Shown: piece after piece, positions 42,703-53,439 of the stretch
Layout of the letters: each line of letters opens with the position of its first letter
Position numbering within the stretch: position 1 is the first letter of the stretch
DNA from: Piromyces finnis
Lineage: Eukaryota > Neocallimastigomycota > Neocallimastigomycetes > Neocallimastigales > Neocallimastigaceae
NCBI GenBank assembly: GCA_002104945.1
Contig: MCFH01000055.1
Span: forward strand, 1 to 64,000
Direction of reading: 5' to 3'
Length of the DNA: 64,000 nucleotides
Notes under the pieces: model-generated
The model's database searches: none
The model's input: the letters and a program-made list of their open reading frames with translations, nothing else
Told to the model about the DNA's origin: nothing
Position numbers and translations under genes: made by a program

Positions 42703-45700
42703 TCATAACGAAATATTTTCTTTATAAGGGAGGATATTCTTCATATGTGTATACCTGGTTAGTTCTTGTCCCGTATTGTAGTCCTTGAGCTTGACTGTAT
42801 TCCAGGCGATATCTAAGATTTGATAAGGTCCTTTAAAATATGGGTCCAATTTTGTTCTGTTGAAATTCCTTAATTTGACTAGATCGCCTATTTTGTATTC
42901 TTCCTTATGATCCATGCTTATTTTACTTTGTCTTCTAGCTTCCCAATACTTTAGAGTACCTAGCATTTTTGAAGCCGCCTTCCTTATCCATTTAGCGTGA
43001 TCCACGAACCTTTCCATTATAATTTCTTCTGTGGATCTTCCTAAAGTTTCTTGATATGTTTCCATTAGCACTAAATCTATTGGGCGTGCATCCTTTCTTC
43101 CATATACAAGTTCAAAACTAGAGAATCCAGTTGTAGTAGATATACTGGTCCTTAACGCCCATAGAGCTACTGGTAAGTATTTGTCCCAGTCTTCATTGTT
43201 CTCTACTAAGAATCGTAGCTGTTTCCCAATTTCCCGATTCTTATTTTCCACTAGACCATTCGACTCTGGGTGATAGGTGGATACGAAGTGTACATAAGTA
43301 TCATATAAATCTAAAAATATTTTTGTATAGTCGGAAGTAAATTGTACACCATTATCCATTAAGACCAATTGTGGGACTCCGTGGCGACTAAATACTTCGG
43401 TTAGGAATTCCGCTACATCTTCTGAGGTGGTCGTTGACAACGCCTTCGCCTCAGGCCATTTTGTAAAATAGTCCACAGCTACAATAATATATTTGTTATC
43501 TTGCACAGTAGTCTTTAACGGGCCTATTATGTCCACGGCTATTCTGACAAATGGTGCTTCGACTGGTGATGCAAATCTCTCGGTTCTTTCAGGTAGGGGT
43601 TGGGACTTCCGTAACTGACAGATTTTACACGTAGAAATATAGGTTTTTATATCTAAAACCATGTTCTTCCAATAATACTTATCCTTGATCCTTTGGTAAG
43701 TTTTCTGCAGTCCTTCATGTGCGATTTTATGGTTTTTCGCGATGACCTGGATCTTTTCCAAGGGTTCGTCAACAATCTTTCTTAAGTTATCATTATCCCT
43801 GAAATATAACAGATTATTTATTCTTATTACTCTTTCTTTTAGAAAGTTTTTCATAACCTCTGAGATATATTTATCATTTTCCTCGTTTTCTTCTTCTGAC
43901 ATTAATTCAGGCATCTTAGTAGGTTCTTCTACAACTTGTTTTCTCTGTTTCCGAGCTAATAAAGATTCTTCTTCATCACTTTCGCTTTCATTATTTTCTG
44001 ACTCAAGGTTGGTATCATTTAGTGTACTAACTATTGCATTTGCGTTCGCTTCCTGACTGTTATCCTCTTTTAATGACATCCGGGATAATGCGTCAGCTAA
44101 AATATTCGCTTTTCCAGGTTGATATCTTACTTCTACCATATTTTGGCTAAAGTCATTAACCCAGCGAGCGTGTTTTGAAGTTTGAGGTTCATTTTTACTA
44201 ATGATAGCAACTAGCGGAAGGTGGTCCGTATATAAAATAGTTTTGTACGGATTTCCTAGGACATAATGACGAAATTCCATCAGGCAATAATGAGCAGCGG
44301 TACCTTCCAGTTCAGTAATAGGGTAGTTTAATTCAGCTTTCTTTAGTGCACGACTAGCATACTTTATAGGATGCTCTACCCCGTCCTCCAAAAGTTGCAA
44401 TAATACGCCGCCAATACCACTGAAACTGGCGTCCGAGCGGATAATGAAAGGAATATCATAACGAGGAAAACACAGAATAGGGGAAGAGGCCAAATATTCT
44501 TTAGCAGCAACGAACGACGAATTACACTCAGAATCCCAAATAAACTTGGCGTCTTTTCTAAGGAGTTTATTTAAGGGGGCAGTAATAGAAGCAAAGTGAT
44601 CAATAAATTCCCTATAATAACCAACCATTCCAAGAAAAGAACGAAGTTCAGTAACAGATTTAGGAGGATCTAGTTTGAGTATATTATCAACCTTAGATTT
44701 AATAGGAAGAAGACCATTAATAGAAACAACATGACCCAACACTTCAACTTCCTGTAAACAGAAGTGACACTTCTCAATGTTGACCTTTAAACCATTATCG
44801 CGAAGGATCTGGAAAACCTTTTTGATATCACGAAGATGTTGTGAGTAAGAAGGAGAATAAATAATTATGTCATCAAGGTATACTTGAATACAAACATTGA
44901 GGAGGTCAAAGAAGATACGATTCATCTCTCTTTGAAAGGTCGCCGGCGCGTTTGTTAAACCAAAAGGCATGACTACGTAATCAAAATTTCCAAAACGCGT
45001 GGTAATAGCTGTAATACATTGGTCATCTGGCAGCATAGGAATTTGGTGGTATCCACTGAATAGATCTAAGGCCGTGAAAAATCTTGCACCAGTCATGGAT
45101 TCAAAAGCTTCTCTAATGTTGGGAATAGAGTAAGCATCCTTTACAGTAATATTATTGACTTTTCTATAATCTGCACAAAGACGCCATTTATTGTGCTTCT
45201 TAGGAACCATTACAATGGGAGAAGCCCAAGGGGAATGGGATGGAACAATAAGGCCTTTATCCAGTAGTTTTTGAAGTTCACCCTTAAGAGCAGCTAGTTG
45301 AACTTGTGACAACTTCCGAACTTTAGCTTTAATGGGTTTAGCGCCCTCAACAAGTTCAATGTGGTGTGACCGGAGTTTTGAACGTTGGAGATCATCAGTG
45401 GAACAAGCAATAACATCACGAAAAGAAAATAGAAGACTTTGAAAATCATCTACAACAATCGGTTCTTCAGACTTATATGAAGGAATAAGATTATGTAACT
45501 CCTCAACTTTACCTAGAATTAAATCCTCCTTATTAAGAATAGGCTCGTTCTTGAGAGCAGCTACAATTGGTTTCCTATCAGAAGAGGGAAATAAGTAACA
45601 GTAATAGCACAAAGAGTTAAAAGAATTAATATCAATAATAGGAGTGAGAGGTTCCAGAGTACCTTGACGTGTCTTAACACAAACAGTTTTATCGACTGCA

Positions 45701-46461
45701 TCAACAATAATCCGTTGATCATGTTGAACTTTCAAACCAATCAGAGCATCATAAAATACGTCGTCATTATCGCAAATGCGGAATAGGACCGGAAAGGTAA
45801 GAGAACCAATACACACATTGAGTTCAACCAAATCAAAGGTACGAAGGTTATCATCAGCCATAGCCTGTTGAATTTTGCTGTATACTTGGCCTTCAATTTT
45901 GAAATCGTTTATATTATCTAACAAGAATTTCCTCGAAACCAAGTTAATATTACTGCAGGAATCAACTAAAAGAAAAGCCTTATGTCCATTCAGTAAGGCA
46001 TGAACTACGGCAATGTCGTGGTCTTTTACGGCACCCGACACATAGTCGTGATGAGGATTATTAACGACTTGTAGTTCCAGCGGCTTATTATCCTGTTCGA
46101 CCATACCCATGACAATAGAGCTAGAGGGAACACGTTCCTTCTTTAAGTTGTTGGCAAGATCCATACGAGATTGGTTGGATAATTCCAAGAGTTGGGCGAA
46201 AGTCACATTAGCCTTAGTATTTTTCAAGTCTTCGCAGATATCATATCTATTTGTCCCTTGAGATAACTTCATGACTTGTATAGTTTTCTCTTTTGGGCCT
46301 AAGGGCTGTACAAGTGCGCTTCCGATATTAGGAGAGGAAGTAATAGGACTTTTACTTTTCTTTTCACTTTTCGGCTTGGAAACATTTTTAAAAGATACAG
46401 ATTTAACATGGCTCTCGGACTTACGGACATCTGGAGGTGCCTGAGTTTGTTCAAAATCCAT
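42703..46461 (-). CDS. Element F: Gypsy Pol frame without recognisable gag or LTRs
   Basis: 1252 residues, uninterrupted. N-terminal 110 residues include a segment (VTFAQLLELSNQSRMDL) matching the SLSQLL-x-ASP region of elements A and B. The protease-like domain reads VDSCSN at about 167, where D-T/S-G is expected. RT YLDD 528-531, RNase H D677, an acidic insert at 800-870, integrase H911/H915/C945/C948, and D977, D1036, E1072 (35-residue spacing). The frame is open about 55 codons further upstream (to about 46628) without a Met. Codon use is less AT-biased than in A or B. It is either a retrotransposon that lost its LTRs and gag, or an older insertion still free of stops. Altered DSC in the protease is unusual. 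Confidence 0.85.
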   Translation of the reverse strand: MDFEQTQAPPDVRKSESHVKSVSFKNVSKPKSEKKSKSPITSSPNIGSALVQPLGPKEKTIQVMKLSQGTNRYDICEDLKNTKANVTFAQLLELSNQSRMDLANNLKKERVPSSSIVMGMVEQDNKPLELQVVNNPHHDYVSGAVKDHDIAVVHALLNGHKAFLLVDSCSNINLVSRKFLLDNINDFKIEGQVYSKIQQAMADDNLRTFDLVELNVCIGSLTFPVLFRICDNDDVFYDALIGLKVQHDQRIIVDAVDKTVCVKTRQGTLEPLTPIIDINSFNSLCYYCYLFPSSDRKPIVAALKNEPILNKEDLILGKVEELHNLIPSYKSEEPIVVDDFQSLLFSFRDVIACSTDDLQRSKLRSHHIELVEGAKPIKAKVRKLSQVQLAALKGELQKLLDKGLIVPSHSPWASPIVMVPKKHNKWRLCADYRKVNNITVKDAYSIPNIREAFESMTGARFFTALDLFSGYHQIPMLPDDQCITAITTRFGNFDYVVMPFGLTNAPATFQREMNRIFFDLLNVCIQVYLDDIIIYSPSYSQHLRDIKKVFQILRDNGLKVNIEKCHFCLQEVEVLGHVVSINGLLPIKSKVDNILKLDPPKSVTELRSFLGMVGYYREFIDHFASITAPLNKLLRKDAKFIWDSECNSSFVAAKEYLASSPILCFPRYDIPFIIRSDASFSGIGGVLLQLLEDGVEHPIKYASRALKKAELNYPITELEGTAAHYCLMEFRHYVLGNPYKTILYTDHLPLVAIISKNEPQTSKHARWVNDFSQNMVEVRYQPGKANILADALSRMSLKEDNSQEANANAIVSTLNDTNLESENNESESDEEESLLARKQRKQVVEEPTKMPELMSEEENEENDKYISEVMKNFLKERVIRINNLLYFRDNDNLRKIVDEPLEKIQVIAKNHKIAHEGLQKTYQRIKDKYYWKNMVLDIKTYISTCKICQLRKSQPLPERTERFASPVEAPFVRIAVDIIGPLKTTVQDNKYIIVAVDYFTKWPEAKALSTTTSEDVAEFLTEVFSRHGVPQLVLMDNGVQFTSDYTKIFLDLYDTYVHFVSTYHPESNGLVENKNREIGKQLRFLVENNEDWDKYLPVALWALRTSISTTTGFSSFELVYGRKDARPIDLVLMETYQETLGRSTEEIIMERFVDHAKWIRKAASKMLGTLKYWEARRQSKISMDHKEEYKIGDLVKLRNFNRTKLDPYFKGPYQILDIAWNTVKLKDYNTGQELTRYTHMKNILPYKENISL

Positions 46462-46490
46462 TTCAACCCTACTTACGTTTGGGAACGAGG

Positions 46491-46546
46491 GGGATTCGAA
46501 CGCATTACCTGGGGACTGGGGGTTCGAGACAGTGCCCGCTGCACCA
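46491..46546 (-). promoter_or_regulatory. tRNA-like boxes upstream of element F pol
   Basis: The minus strand reads TGGTGCAGCGGG (A-box match, 46535-46546) inside a GTGC/GCAC D-arm-like hairpin, and GTTCGAATCCC (B-box match, 46491-46501) 33 bases later, a normal tRNA-like spacing. Flanking bases do not form an acceptor stem and no anticodon stem is clear, so it is not a tRNA gene. The whole block is open in the pol frame. A GTAAGT donor-like motif follows at about 46471-46476. Confidence 0.45.
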
Positions 46547-46628
46547 TTGTGGTTATTTTCCTGAAAATTTTTTGAAGAGGGAAGTGTAAAATATTGTATT
46601 AATAGAATAATGTATTTAATACGTATTT

Positions 46629-47420
46629 AAAATAATGTATAATGTATTAAATTAATGTACCGTAAATCTTATTCTTTAATTACAAAAATTTATATCACAA
46701 TATATTAACATAAATTTATGTAAATTTTATTTTTTAATTACAAAAATTTATATCACAATACATTAACATAAATTTATGTAAAATATAATTTTATGATAAG
46801 ATAAAGTTTTTGATGATAAAATAAAATTTTAAATTAAATAAATTTTAACCAATAAATATTTTAGATAGTAAAAAATTTTTTTTTATAAACTAAGCCTCAA
46901 AATTAGAAATAAATAAATTGAATATATGTTTGAAATATAATCAACCATATAGTAAATAAATCAAAACTTTATTTTAAGTTTAGAAAATTCTTTAGTAAAT
47001 AAATTGAATTTAAATAGTTTAATACAAATAATTTCTTTTAATAAATGTATAAATGTAAACAATGTAAAATTATAATATTAAAACATGTATATTAGAATTT
47101 ATTCAATTTATTTAAAAAGTATAAATAAAGAAAATTTTTCAACTATTGAAACGATAGTTGGAAAATCGTATAGGTTAATTTAGTTTAGATAAATTAATAT
47201 TAGTTAATAATTAGTTTAGCTTTAATTAATAATTGATTACCTAGTGAGGGCTCTGGTAAAATAACCTTCACGGTAAAGTAATCAACGGTTGTTTTAGTTT
47301 TAGTTTAGTTTAGTTTAATATAATTTAATAAATAAAAAGTTTAATAATAAATAAATTTATAACTAGTGTTAGTTTGATTTAGTGTATACAAACCTGAACT
47401 TAGCATATAATATTTTACAC
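46629..47420. other. AT-rich spacer with a two-copy repeat and a hairpin
   Basis: At 46671-46790 a 58-bp unit (AATTACAAAAATTTATATCA core) is present twice in tandem. At 47231-47285 GATTAC...GTGAGG and CCTTCAC...GTAATC form an imperfect hairpin in an otherwise A/T context. No gene seen. Confidence 0.55.
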
Positions 47421-47436
47421 GATTCCCCGATGCGGA
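47421..47436 (+). pseudogene. tRNA-Glu relic (3' end only)
   Basis: GATTCCCCGATGCGGA equals the last 16 bases of tRNA-Glu (29205-29276) and is followed, as there, by a short spacer and tRNA-Arg. The 5' three quarters are gone. Confidence 0.8.
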
Positions 47437-47447
47437 AATCTTTAAAA

Positions 47448-47521
47448 GCTCGCGTAGCCTAATTGGATAGGGCGTCAGACTTCTAATCTGAAGATTGCGG
47501 GTTCGAGTCCCGCCGTGAGTG
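47448..47521 (+). tRNA. tRNA-Arg (anticodon TCT), second copy
   Basis: 74 nt, same as 29122-29195 except for a restored C66 that pairs in the acceptor stem. G at the discriminator position. An A-run, not a T-run, follows immediately on this strand; the first clear T-rich stretch is TTATTTTAT about ten bases on. Confidence 0.93.
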
Positions 47522-49295
47522 AAAAAAAATTATTTTATAGAATATTCATTAAGATAAAATAGGTAGTTTTATTTACTTATCATATCATATATGCATTGCA
47601 TTTCTTATTTTATAAATATATAATTCATTTATTCATTTGCCAAAATGAATTTTCTATATTATATTAACTTTAGAAGAATAAGTTATTAGGAATAGCAATT
47701 AAATAGTTAAATAACAAAAGGTTTTATTTTTTGTTTAATAATTTCTTTTTTATTTTAATATTTTAAATGAAATTTACGGTAGATTTGATTAATACTATAA
47801 GAGCATTATTATTAAATTTTATATAAATAATTAATCTTTTAAAAAGACGTAGGTTTCAATTCAACTTAACTCAGCTCAACTATTATATATCTATCTATTA
47901 TTTTTGAATTACTAAAGTTAAGTAATTTAAAATTTTATTCTAATTATTGGAGAGAATAATTTATAAAACTTATAAAAAGGGAAACTATTTTTGAATATTA
48001 AATCATTAAAGCATTAATAAAATTATAAAATACTGCATTTTATGAGTTTGTAGAGTGTATAGTTGATTTTAATATTTTAATATTAATATATATTATTCTA
48101 CTATAGTTTAATTTATTATCAGCGTCAAATCCCAAAATATATTAACATGGTGTTTTTGTATTCTTAATGAGGTATAATTACTTCTTATTATGTGGAAATA
48201 ATTCTATATAATTTTATACTCAAGGATTTATAATTTATGCCAAATTATAAAATTAAACTTAATGTTTTCTTGGAAATATCAAAGACTAGAATTATTTTCA
48301 AATATTCTTATTTCTTAAGACAAATAGATAATAGATGGAAGCATTTCTATTAAATGCTTTATAAATTCTAATAGATATATCATATATATTATACAAATTT
48401 AATATATAATACAATAATTACCATATTAAAATACAAGCTCTGCTATTAATTTTAATATATAATACAATAATTACCATATTAAAATACAAGCTCTGCTATT
48501 AATTTTAATATATAATACAATAATTACCATATTAAAATATAAGCTCTGCTATTAATTTAATATATAATACAATAATTACCATATTAAAATATAAGCTCTG
48601 CTATTAATTTAATATATAATACAATAATTACCATATTAAAATATAAGCTCTGCTATTAATTTAATATATTGAATATATATGATTTTTATAACACTTTATA
48701 TTTGTGAATTTCTTTTAACATTTCTTGGAATTTTATTTAAATTATTTAAGGAAAAGATAATTTACAATATTATCCTTTAATATTTCTTGGGATTATACTT
48801 AAATTATTTAGGAGAAAAATAGTTTACAATATTATTCTTTAATTTCTTCTAAGACAAATCAAATAAATGAGCGAATGTGCGGTTCTTTCTAATCGTAATT
48901 ATTATTAAATATTTATGACTAATATAAAACTATCACTTAAATTGCTTTATTAAATATTTATATATATAAAAGCATTTCTAGTGAATTAAAGGAATAAACC
49001 TTTATTTAAATACATAGTCATAAAAAATACTAATATTTCATAATTAAAATTGTTAAACTGGTGAGATTAATGATATATATTGTTTTTAATCTAATAATGA
49101 TAAATGGACATTAATTAATCAATTCGATAATATTTAATTGAAATTTGTTTTTAAAAATACTTTCAGAATTCATGATTAGCAGGATCATATAACATTTCTT
49201 ATATTATATATTTTGATTTTAGTAAAAATTTATAAATATAAATATAAATATAAATATAATAAATAAAAAGTGGTATATTTATATTTTTTATTAAA
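47522..49295. other. AT-rich spacer between duplicated tRNA genes
   Basis: The first 130 bases resemble, in inverted order, the sequence beside the other tRNA-Arg (about 28990-29115: TATAGAAT-TTCATT, CTTATTTTATAAATATATAATTC). The rest shows no similarity I can see and no gene. A minisatellite lies at 48396-48668. Confidence 0.55.
48396..48668. repeat. Minisatellite, five units of about 52-54 bp
   Basis: Units share AATATATAATACAATAATTA, CCATATTAAAATA(C/T)AAGC and TCTGCTATTAATTT. The first two units have CAAGC, the later ones TAAGC. Confidence 0.9.
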
Positions 49296-49367
49296 ATGGA
49301 GAGTGAGTGATTCGAACACCCAACCTTCCGCTCTGGAGGCGGACGCGCTACCGTTGCGCCAACCCTC
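49296..49367 (-). tRNA. tRNA-Trp (anticodon CCA), second copy
   Basis: Same mature sequence as 26966-27037. The flanks differ. Together with the tRNA-Arg/Glu relic it mirrors the 26966-29276 cluster in inverted order. Confidence 0.95.
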
Positions 49368-50034
49368 CCACTTCATTGACTGTGATATAAGGCAAACTTA
49401 AATGATTATAAAAACAACAATAATTATTAATGAAGAAATAAAATTATATAAGTAAGTTCTAATTAACAATTTAATATTAAACTTAAAAACAAATTTATAA
49501 TAAATAAATAAATAAGATAAAATTAAATGTAGAAATAAATTAATAAATATTAAAATAATAATTCAAAACAAAGTTAAATTTAGTTATAATTAATTAGTAT
49601 TTAAGTAAAAAAATAAATAAATAAACAAATAATTATTTTTAAAATTCCGATATTATTAACATGTAAATAAACTATAATGTAATTAATAATTAGATATTTA
49701 TAATTAAATATTTGTTTATAACAAAACATAATTAAAGAAGATAAATTAAAGTTTATATTAATAGAAAAATATAAATAATCTTTTAATTCCTTTATTTAAA
49801 CATTATTATTAGTATAGTTAATAATCATAAACACATTATTTTTAATAAAATTTAACTAATAAAATAGTTATTAATAAAACATTTTATTTTTTTTTTATAA
49901 ATTTTGTGTTTTAATAAAACAAATTATTTATTTTTTTTTTTTGTTACAAATTATTATCACTTTTAATAACTTCAAGTTATTAAATTAAGATAATAATAAG
50001 TTATTATATAAGAAATATATAACATTGTAACAAC
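49368..50034. other. AT-rich spacer
   Basis: No gene or recognisable repeat beyond simple A/T runs. It separates tRNA-Trp from the solo LTR of the E family. Confidence 0.6.
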
Positions 50035-50528
50035 TGTAAGAAATATTTGTGGCCATAAGTTTGCCCACAAATATTTCAATTGAAACCATATATTCTGGTC
50101 ACCATTTATTGGCCAAATATATGCATAACCATATATTAATGGTTATTAATTAAATAGGAAGTTTATTTGCTTTACCCAATCAAGTGGTAAAGAAAATAAA
50201 CTCATATAGTTAAATAGTATAGTCAAAACTAACGTTAAATACTTTAGCGTTAGTATTAAAGTAAATTAATAACTATAATAATAATTAATGTAGATAATTA
50301 TAATTAATAAATAAAAGATATAATTAAAATATAATTATTAAGTAAAAGTTATTTCATAAAATATTTATATAAGTGTTTATATTTATTTTAGTGTTATAAT
50401 ATTTATTTTCCTTCTTTTATTATTTTTTATAAAACTTTATTTAGTTATTAACTCGTATAGAGAGGTAATAACTAACTTAATTAACTAATTAAAAAACCTA
50501 TTAACTAATATTATAAAAACCTTTTACA
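50035..50528 (+). repeat. Solo LTR of the E family
   Basis: 494 bp, almost identical to the LTRs of element E (a small difference near the end, ATTAAAAAACC), so recent. Flanks (ACAAC left, TTGAC right) do not form a target duplication, which suggests recombination between different elements rather than simple LTR-LTR excision. No tRNA lies within 600 bp. Confidence 0.92.
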
Positions 50529-50535
50529 TTGACTT

Positions 50536-51100
50536 TGATAAATAATTAAATTTATAAATTATAAATTAATAATAATAATAATAATAATAATTAAAATATA
50601 GATAAAAATTTAAAATATTTAACATGTATAAAATTATTAAATTAAAAATTATAAACGTAAACTTTTTGTTTATTTAATTGTTTATTTCTTTTTAAATTAA
50701 ATAGTTTATATTTGTTTATAATTATATCTTAAAATAATAATTTTGTATAAATAGTGATAGAATTACTTATTTTTAAAAATGTTCCTAATAATCAGTCAAA
50801 ATTAGATAATAATATTAAATTTATTAAAATAATACTTATAATTATATTCATATACATACCGAGATGTATTAATAACAAAATATATATATATTTAATAATA
50901 CTAGAGTTATTAAATATCAAAATTTATAATTAAATAAACATTATTTTATAAAACTAACTAATACTTGAAAATGAACAAGTATAAAAATCATTTATTTTTA
51001 TTTTCTTTATTTTTATTTATTAAATATTTTTTTTTAGATACAAATATTATCACTTTCTATATTCATTTATGGAATTAAGATAATATTTTTCTACGTATCA
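50536..51100 (+). repeat. 5' LTR of element C
   Basis: TGATAAATAATT to CTACGTATCA. Related solo copies: 613-1075, 1134-1670, 36789-37075, 52503-53085 and 59989-60501. Confidence 0.9.
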
Positions 51101-51101
51101 A

Positions 51102-51116
51102 ATGGTGGAGAATCCA
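51102..51116 (+). promoter_or_regulatory. Primer binding site of element C
   Basis: TGGTGGAGAATCC two bases after the LTR, the same 13 bases as in element B. Confidence 0.65.
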
Positions 51117-51915
51117 AAAATCTATTGCGTAGCTAGTCTTAAGGCCGGAGGGAATTACGTGAACCTCTCTGTTCCCCATAGAAAACTACTACTACTGCAT
51201 CAGTTTTAACAAAATTTAATTAATTTCAGAATTAATTAAAAATCGGAATTAACAATACTTCAACAATATATATTAATTTATTCCAATATATTATTAATAT
51301 ATATTAAAAAAAATTTTCACAAATATTTAATTCCAATAATTAAATAAATAACATTAATATCAAAATTTTAAATATTCAAATTATTTAAAATAAAATCAGT
51401 ATTATAATACAAAAACATTATAATATAATTCAATTATAAATCCATAATCAATTATAATATATACCAATTATATATTATAAAATAATAAAATTATAATGTA
51501 TATTTCACTCATATAGAAAAACATTATATCCCAACTGCCCTGCTCTTCTGAAAGCCTTTAAAAATTTCAAAATAATATGTGGATAATGGAATAAAAGTAT
51601 CAGAAAATAAACTTTAAATAATAATAAACCTTAAGTAAGCTTTAATTAATGTGGATATAAATGAAGAATAAAATTATTTGAAAAAGACACTGCAGCTACT
51701 ATGAAAAACTATCCGGAAAATTATATATTAAAAATAAATTAATGGAGGACAATGGAAATTAAACATGCATATAAAGAAAGAAAGAAGAAAATCCTAAGAA
51801 GAAAAAGAAGTAATAAAATGAAGATCTTTAATTACTTATAAAATTTAATTCTTTATCTATTATTTTTCTTTTCGTAACTTCAAGGGACGAAGTTATATCT
51901 TAAGGGCGAAGATAT
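51117..51915 (+). other. Non-coding interior of element C
   Basis: Begins with a less AT-biased block (about 51120-51200, GGCCGGAGGGAATTACG...) and ends with CTTCAAGGGACGAAGT plus a purine tract AAGGGCGAAGATAT before the LTR. No reading frame of note. Confidence 0.6.
51876..51897 (+). promoter_or_regulatory. Palindromic block shared by the 3' ends of A, B and C
   Basis: ACTTCAAGGGACGAAGT (stem ACTTC/GAAGT) lies 15-25 bp before the 3' LTR. The same 17 bases occur at the corresponding place in A (about 4475-4495) and B (about 12690-12710), where they encode the last Pol residues. Conservation in non-coding C suggests a cis role. Confidence 0.6.
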
Positions 51916-52478
51916 TGATAAATAATTAAATTTATAAATTATAAATTAATAATAATAATAATAATAATAATTAAAATATAGATAAAAATTTAAAATATTT
52001 AACATGTATAAAATTATTAAATTAAAAATTATAAACGTAAACTTTTTGTTTATTTAATTGTTTATTTCTTTTTAAATTAAATAGTTTATATTTGTTTATA
52101 ATTATATCTTAAAATAATAATTTTGTATAAATAGTGATAGAATTACTTATTTTTAAAAATGTTCCTAATAATCCGTCAAAATTAGATAATAATATTAAAT
52201 TTATTAAAATAATACTTATAATTATATTCATATACATACCGAGATGTATTAATAACAAAATATATATATATTTAATAATACTAGAGTTATTAAATATCAA
52301 AATTTATAATTAAATAAACATTATTTTATAAAACTAACTAATACTTGAAAATGAACAAGTATAAAAATCATTTATTTTTATTTTCTTTATTTTTATTTAT
52401 TAAATATTTTTTTAGATACAAATATTATCACTTTCTATATTCATTTATGGAATTAAGATAATATTTTTCTACGTATCA
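51916..52478 (+). repeat. 3' LTR of element C
   Basis: 563 bp copy of 50536-51100, differing by an A/C substitution (AATCAGTC/AATCCGTC) and a T-run length change. Confidence 0.9.
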
Positions 52479-52502
52479 ACTTCTATTAATTTTGTTATGG
52501 TA

Positions 52503-53085
52503 TGATATTACCTTAATTCTATAAATGAATATAGAAAGTGACAATCTGTATCTAAAATTTAATAAATAGAAATAAAAAAAAAAAAATAAATGATTTTTAT
52601 ACTTGTTCATTTGAAAATCTTTGTTAATTTAAAATATAAATTTATTTTATTTGTTCATTTGCAAGTCCTTGTTAGTTAAAAATATAAATTTATTTTATTT
52701 AATTATAAAGTTTTAATATTTAATAACTCTTGTATTATTAAATATATATATATATTATTATTATTCAATACATCTCGTATATGTATTATTATAATTACAA
52801 ATATTATTTTATATAAATTATATATCTAATTTTACTGGATTATTAGGAACCATTTAATAAATTTAATATAATATATCTAATTTTGACGGATTATTAGGAA
52901 CAATTTTTAAAATAAAGTAATTCTAACACTATTTATACATTTATATTATTTTAAAGTATTATATTAATAAACAATTAATTAGCTATTTAATTAATTAATA
53001 AATAAATAAGTAGTTTCTTGTTTACATTTATAATTTTAAAATTAATAATTTATATAAATACTTTAGTACTAATTTAATTATTTAT
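52503..53085 (-). repeat. Solo LTR, family C type, minus orientation
   Basis: Starts TGATATTACC. Contains AGAAAGTGACAATCTGTATC, CTTGTTCATTTG, ATACATCTCGTATATG and GGATTATTAGGAAC. Two internal blocks are duplicated (CTTGTTCATTTG.. / TTGTTCATTTGC.. and CTAATTTTACTGGATT / CTAATTTTGACGGATT). The far end is approximate. Confidence 0.65.
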
Positions 53086-53134
53086 TTGTGTTTAAAATAA
53101 TGTTATTAATAAGTAGGGTTAGAGCATTATGACC

Positions 53135-53136
<2 letters not shown>

Positions 53137-53171
<35 letters not shown>
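53137..53171. repeat. AAT microsatellite left of element G
   Basis: About ten AAT units, continued on the other side of G at 59079-59223, so G inserted into an AAT array. Confidence 0.85.
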
Positions 53172-53439
53172 TGTGAAATAAATTTAATTAATAAATAATT
53201 TTATTAATAAGGTTAACAAAGAGGAAAAGTTACATTGTAAATATTACAGTTATATAATGAGATGTAAGGTCATGTGACCATAGAAAATAAAATAAAATAA
53301 ATAAAAAATAACTTTCTCTACAACACGTAGACATTACGTTTACAAGACTTTAAATACATGTTTATGTTTTTATAAAATAGTCACGTGTGTAATAAATATA
53401 TGATATAGATAAATAAAATTATGTGTCCATAAATGTTCA
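53172..53439 (-). repeat. 3' LTR of element G
   Basis: 268 bp, TGTGAAATAA to AAATGTTCA. Confidence 0.93.

Larger units (their letters stand above)
50536..52478 (+). mobile_element. Element C: short non-autonomous LTR element
   Basis: Two LTRs (565 and 563 bp, a few differences) flank only 815 bp without coding capacity. It keeps a tRNA-type primer site (TGGTGGAGAATCC, same as element B), a purine tract, and a conserved palindromic block before it. The direct repeat ACTT flanks it (50532-50535 and 52479-52482), consistent with a 4-bp target duplication. It could be a deletion derivative or a TRIM-like element mobilised by a relative of A or B. Confidence 0.85.

Noticed and set aside
46480-46560. 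A tRNA gene upstream of element F
   Set aside because: A and B boxes and a D-arm-like hairpin are present, but no acceptor or clear anticodon stem forms, and the block is open in the pol frame.
42000-47400. LTR pair around element F
   Set aside because: I compared both flanks by eye and found no shared block beyond simple A/T sequence.
48396-48668. CRISPR-like array
   Set aside because: Units are directly adjacent without unique spacers. It is a minisatellite in a eukaryotic genome.
51102-51116. tRNA-Trp of this window as primer of elements B and C
   Set aside because: Only about nine bases of its 3' end (with CCA) match; the following bases differ, so another tRNA is more likely.
52109-52300. 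Small protein in the element C 3' LTR
   Set aside because: It is a chance frame in a non-coding LTR and is not preserved in related LTR copies.
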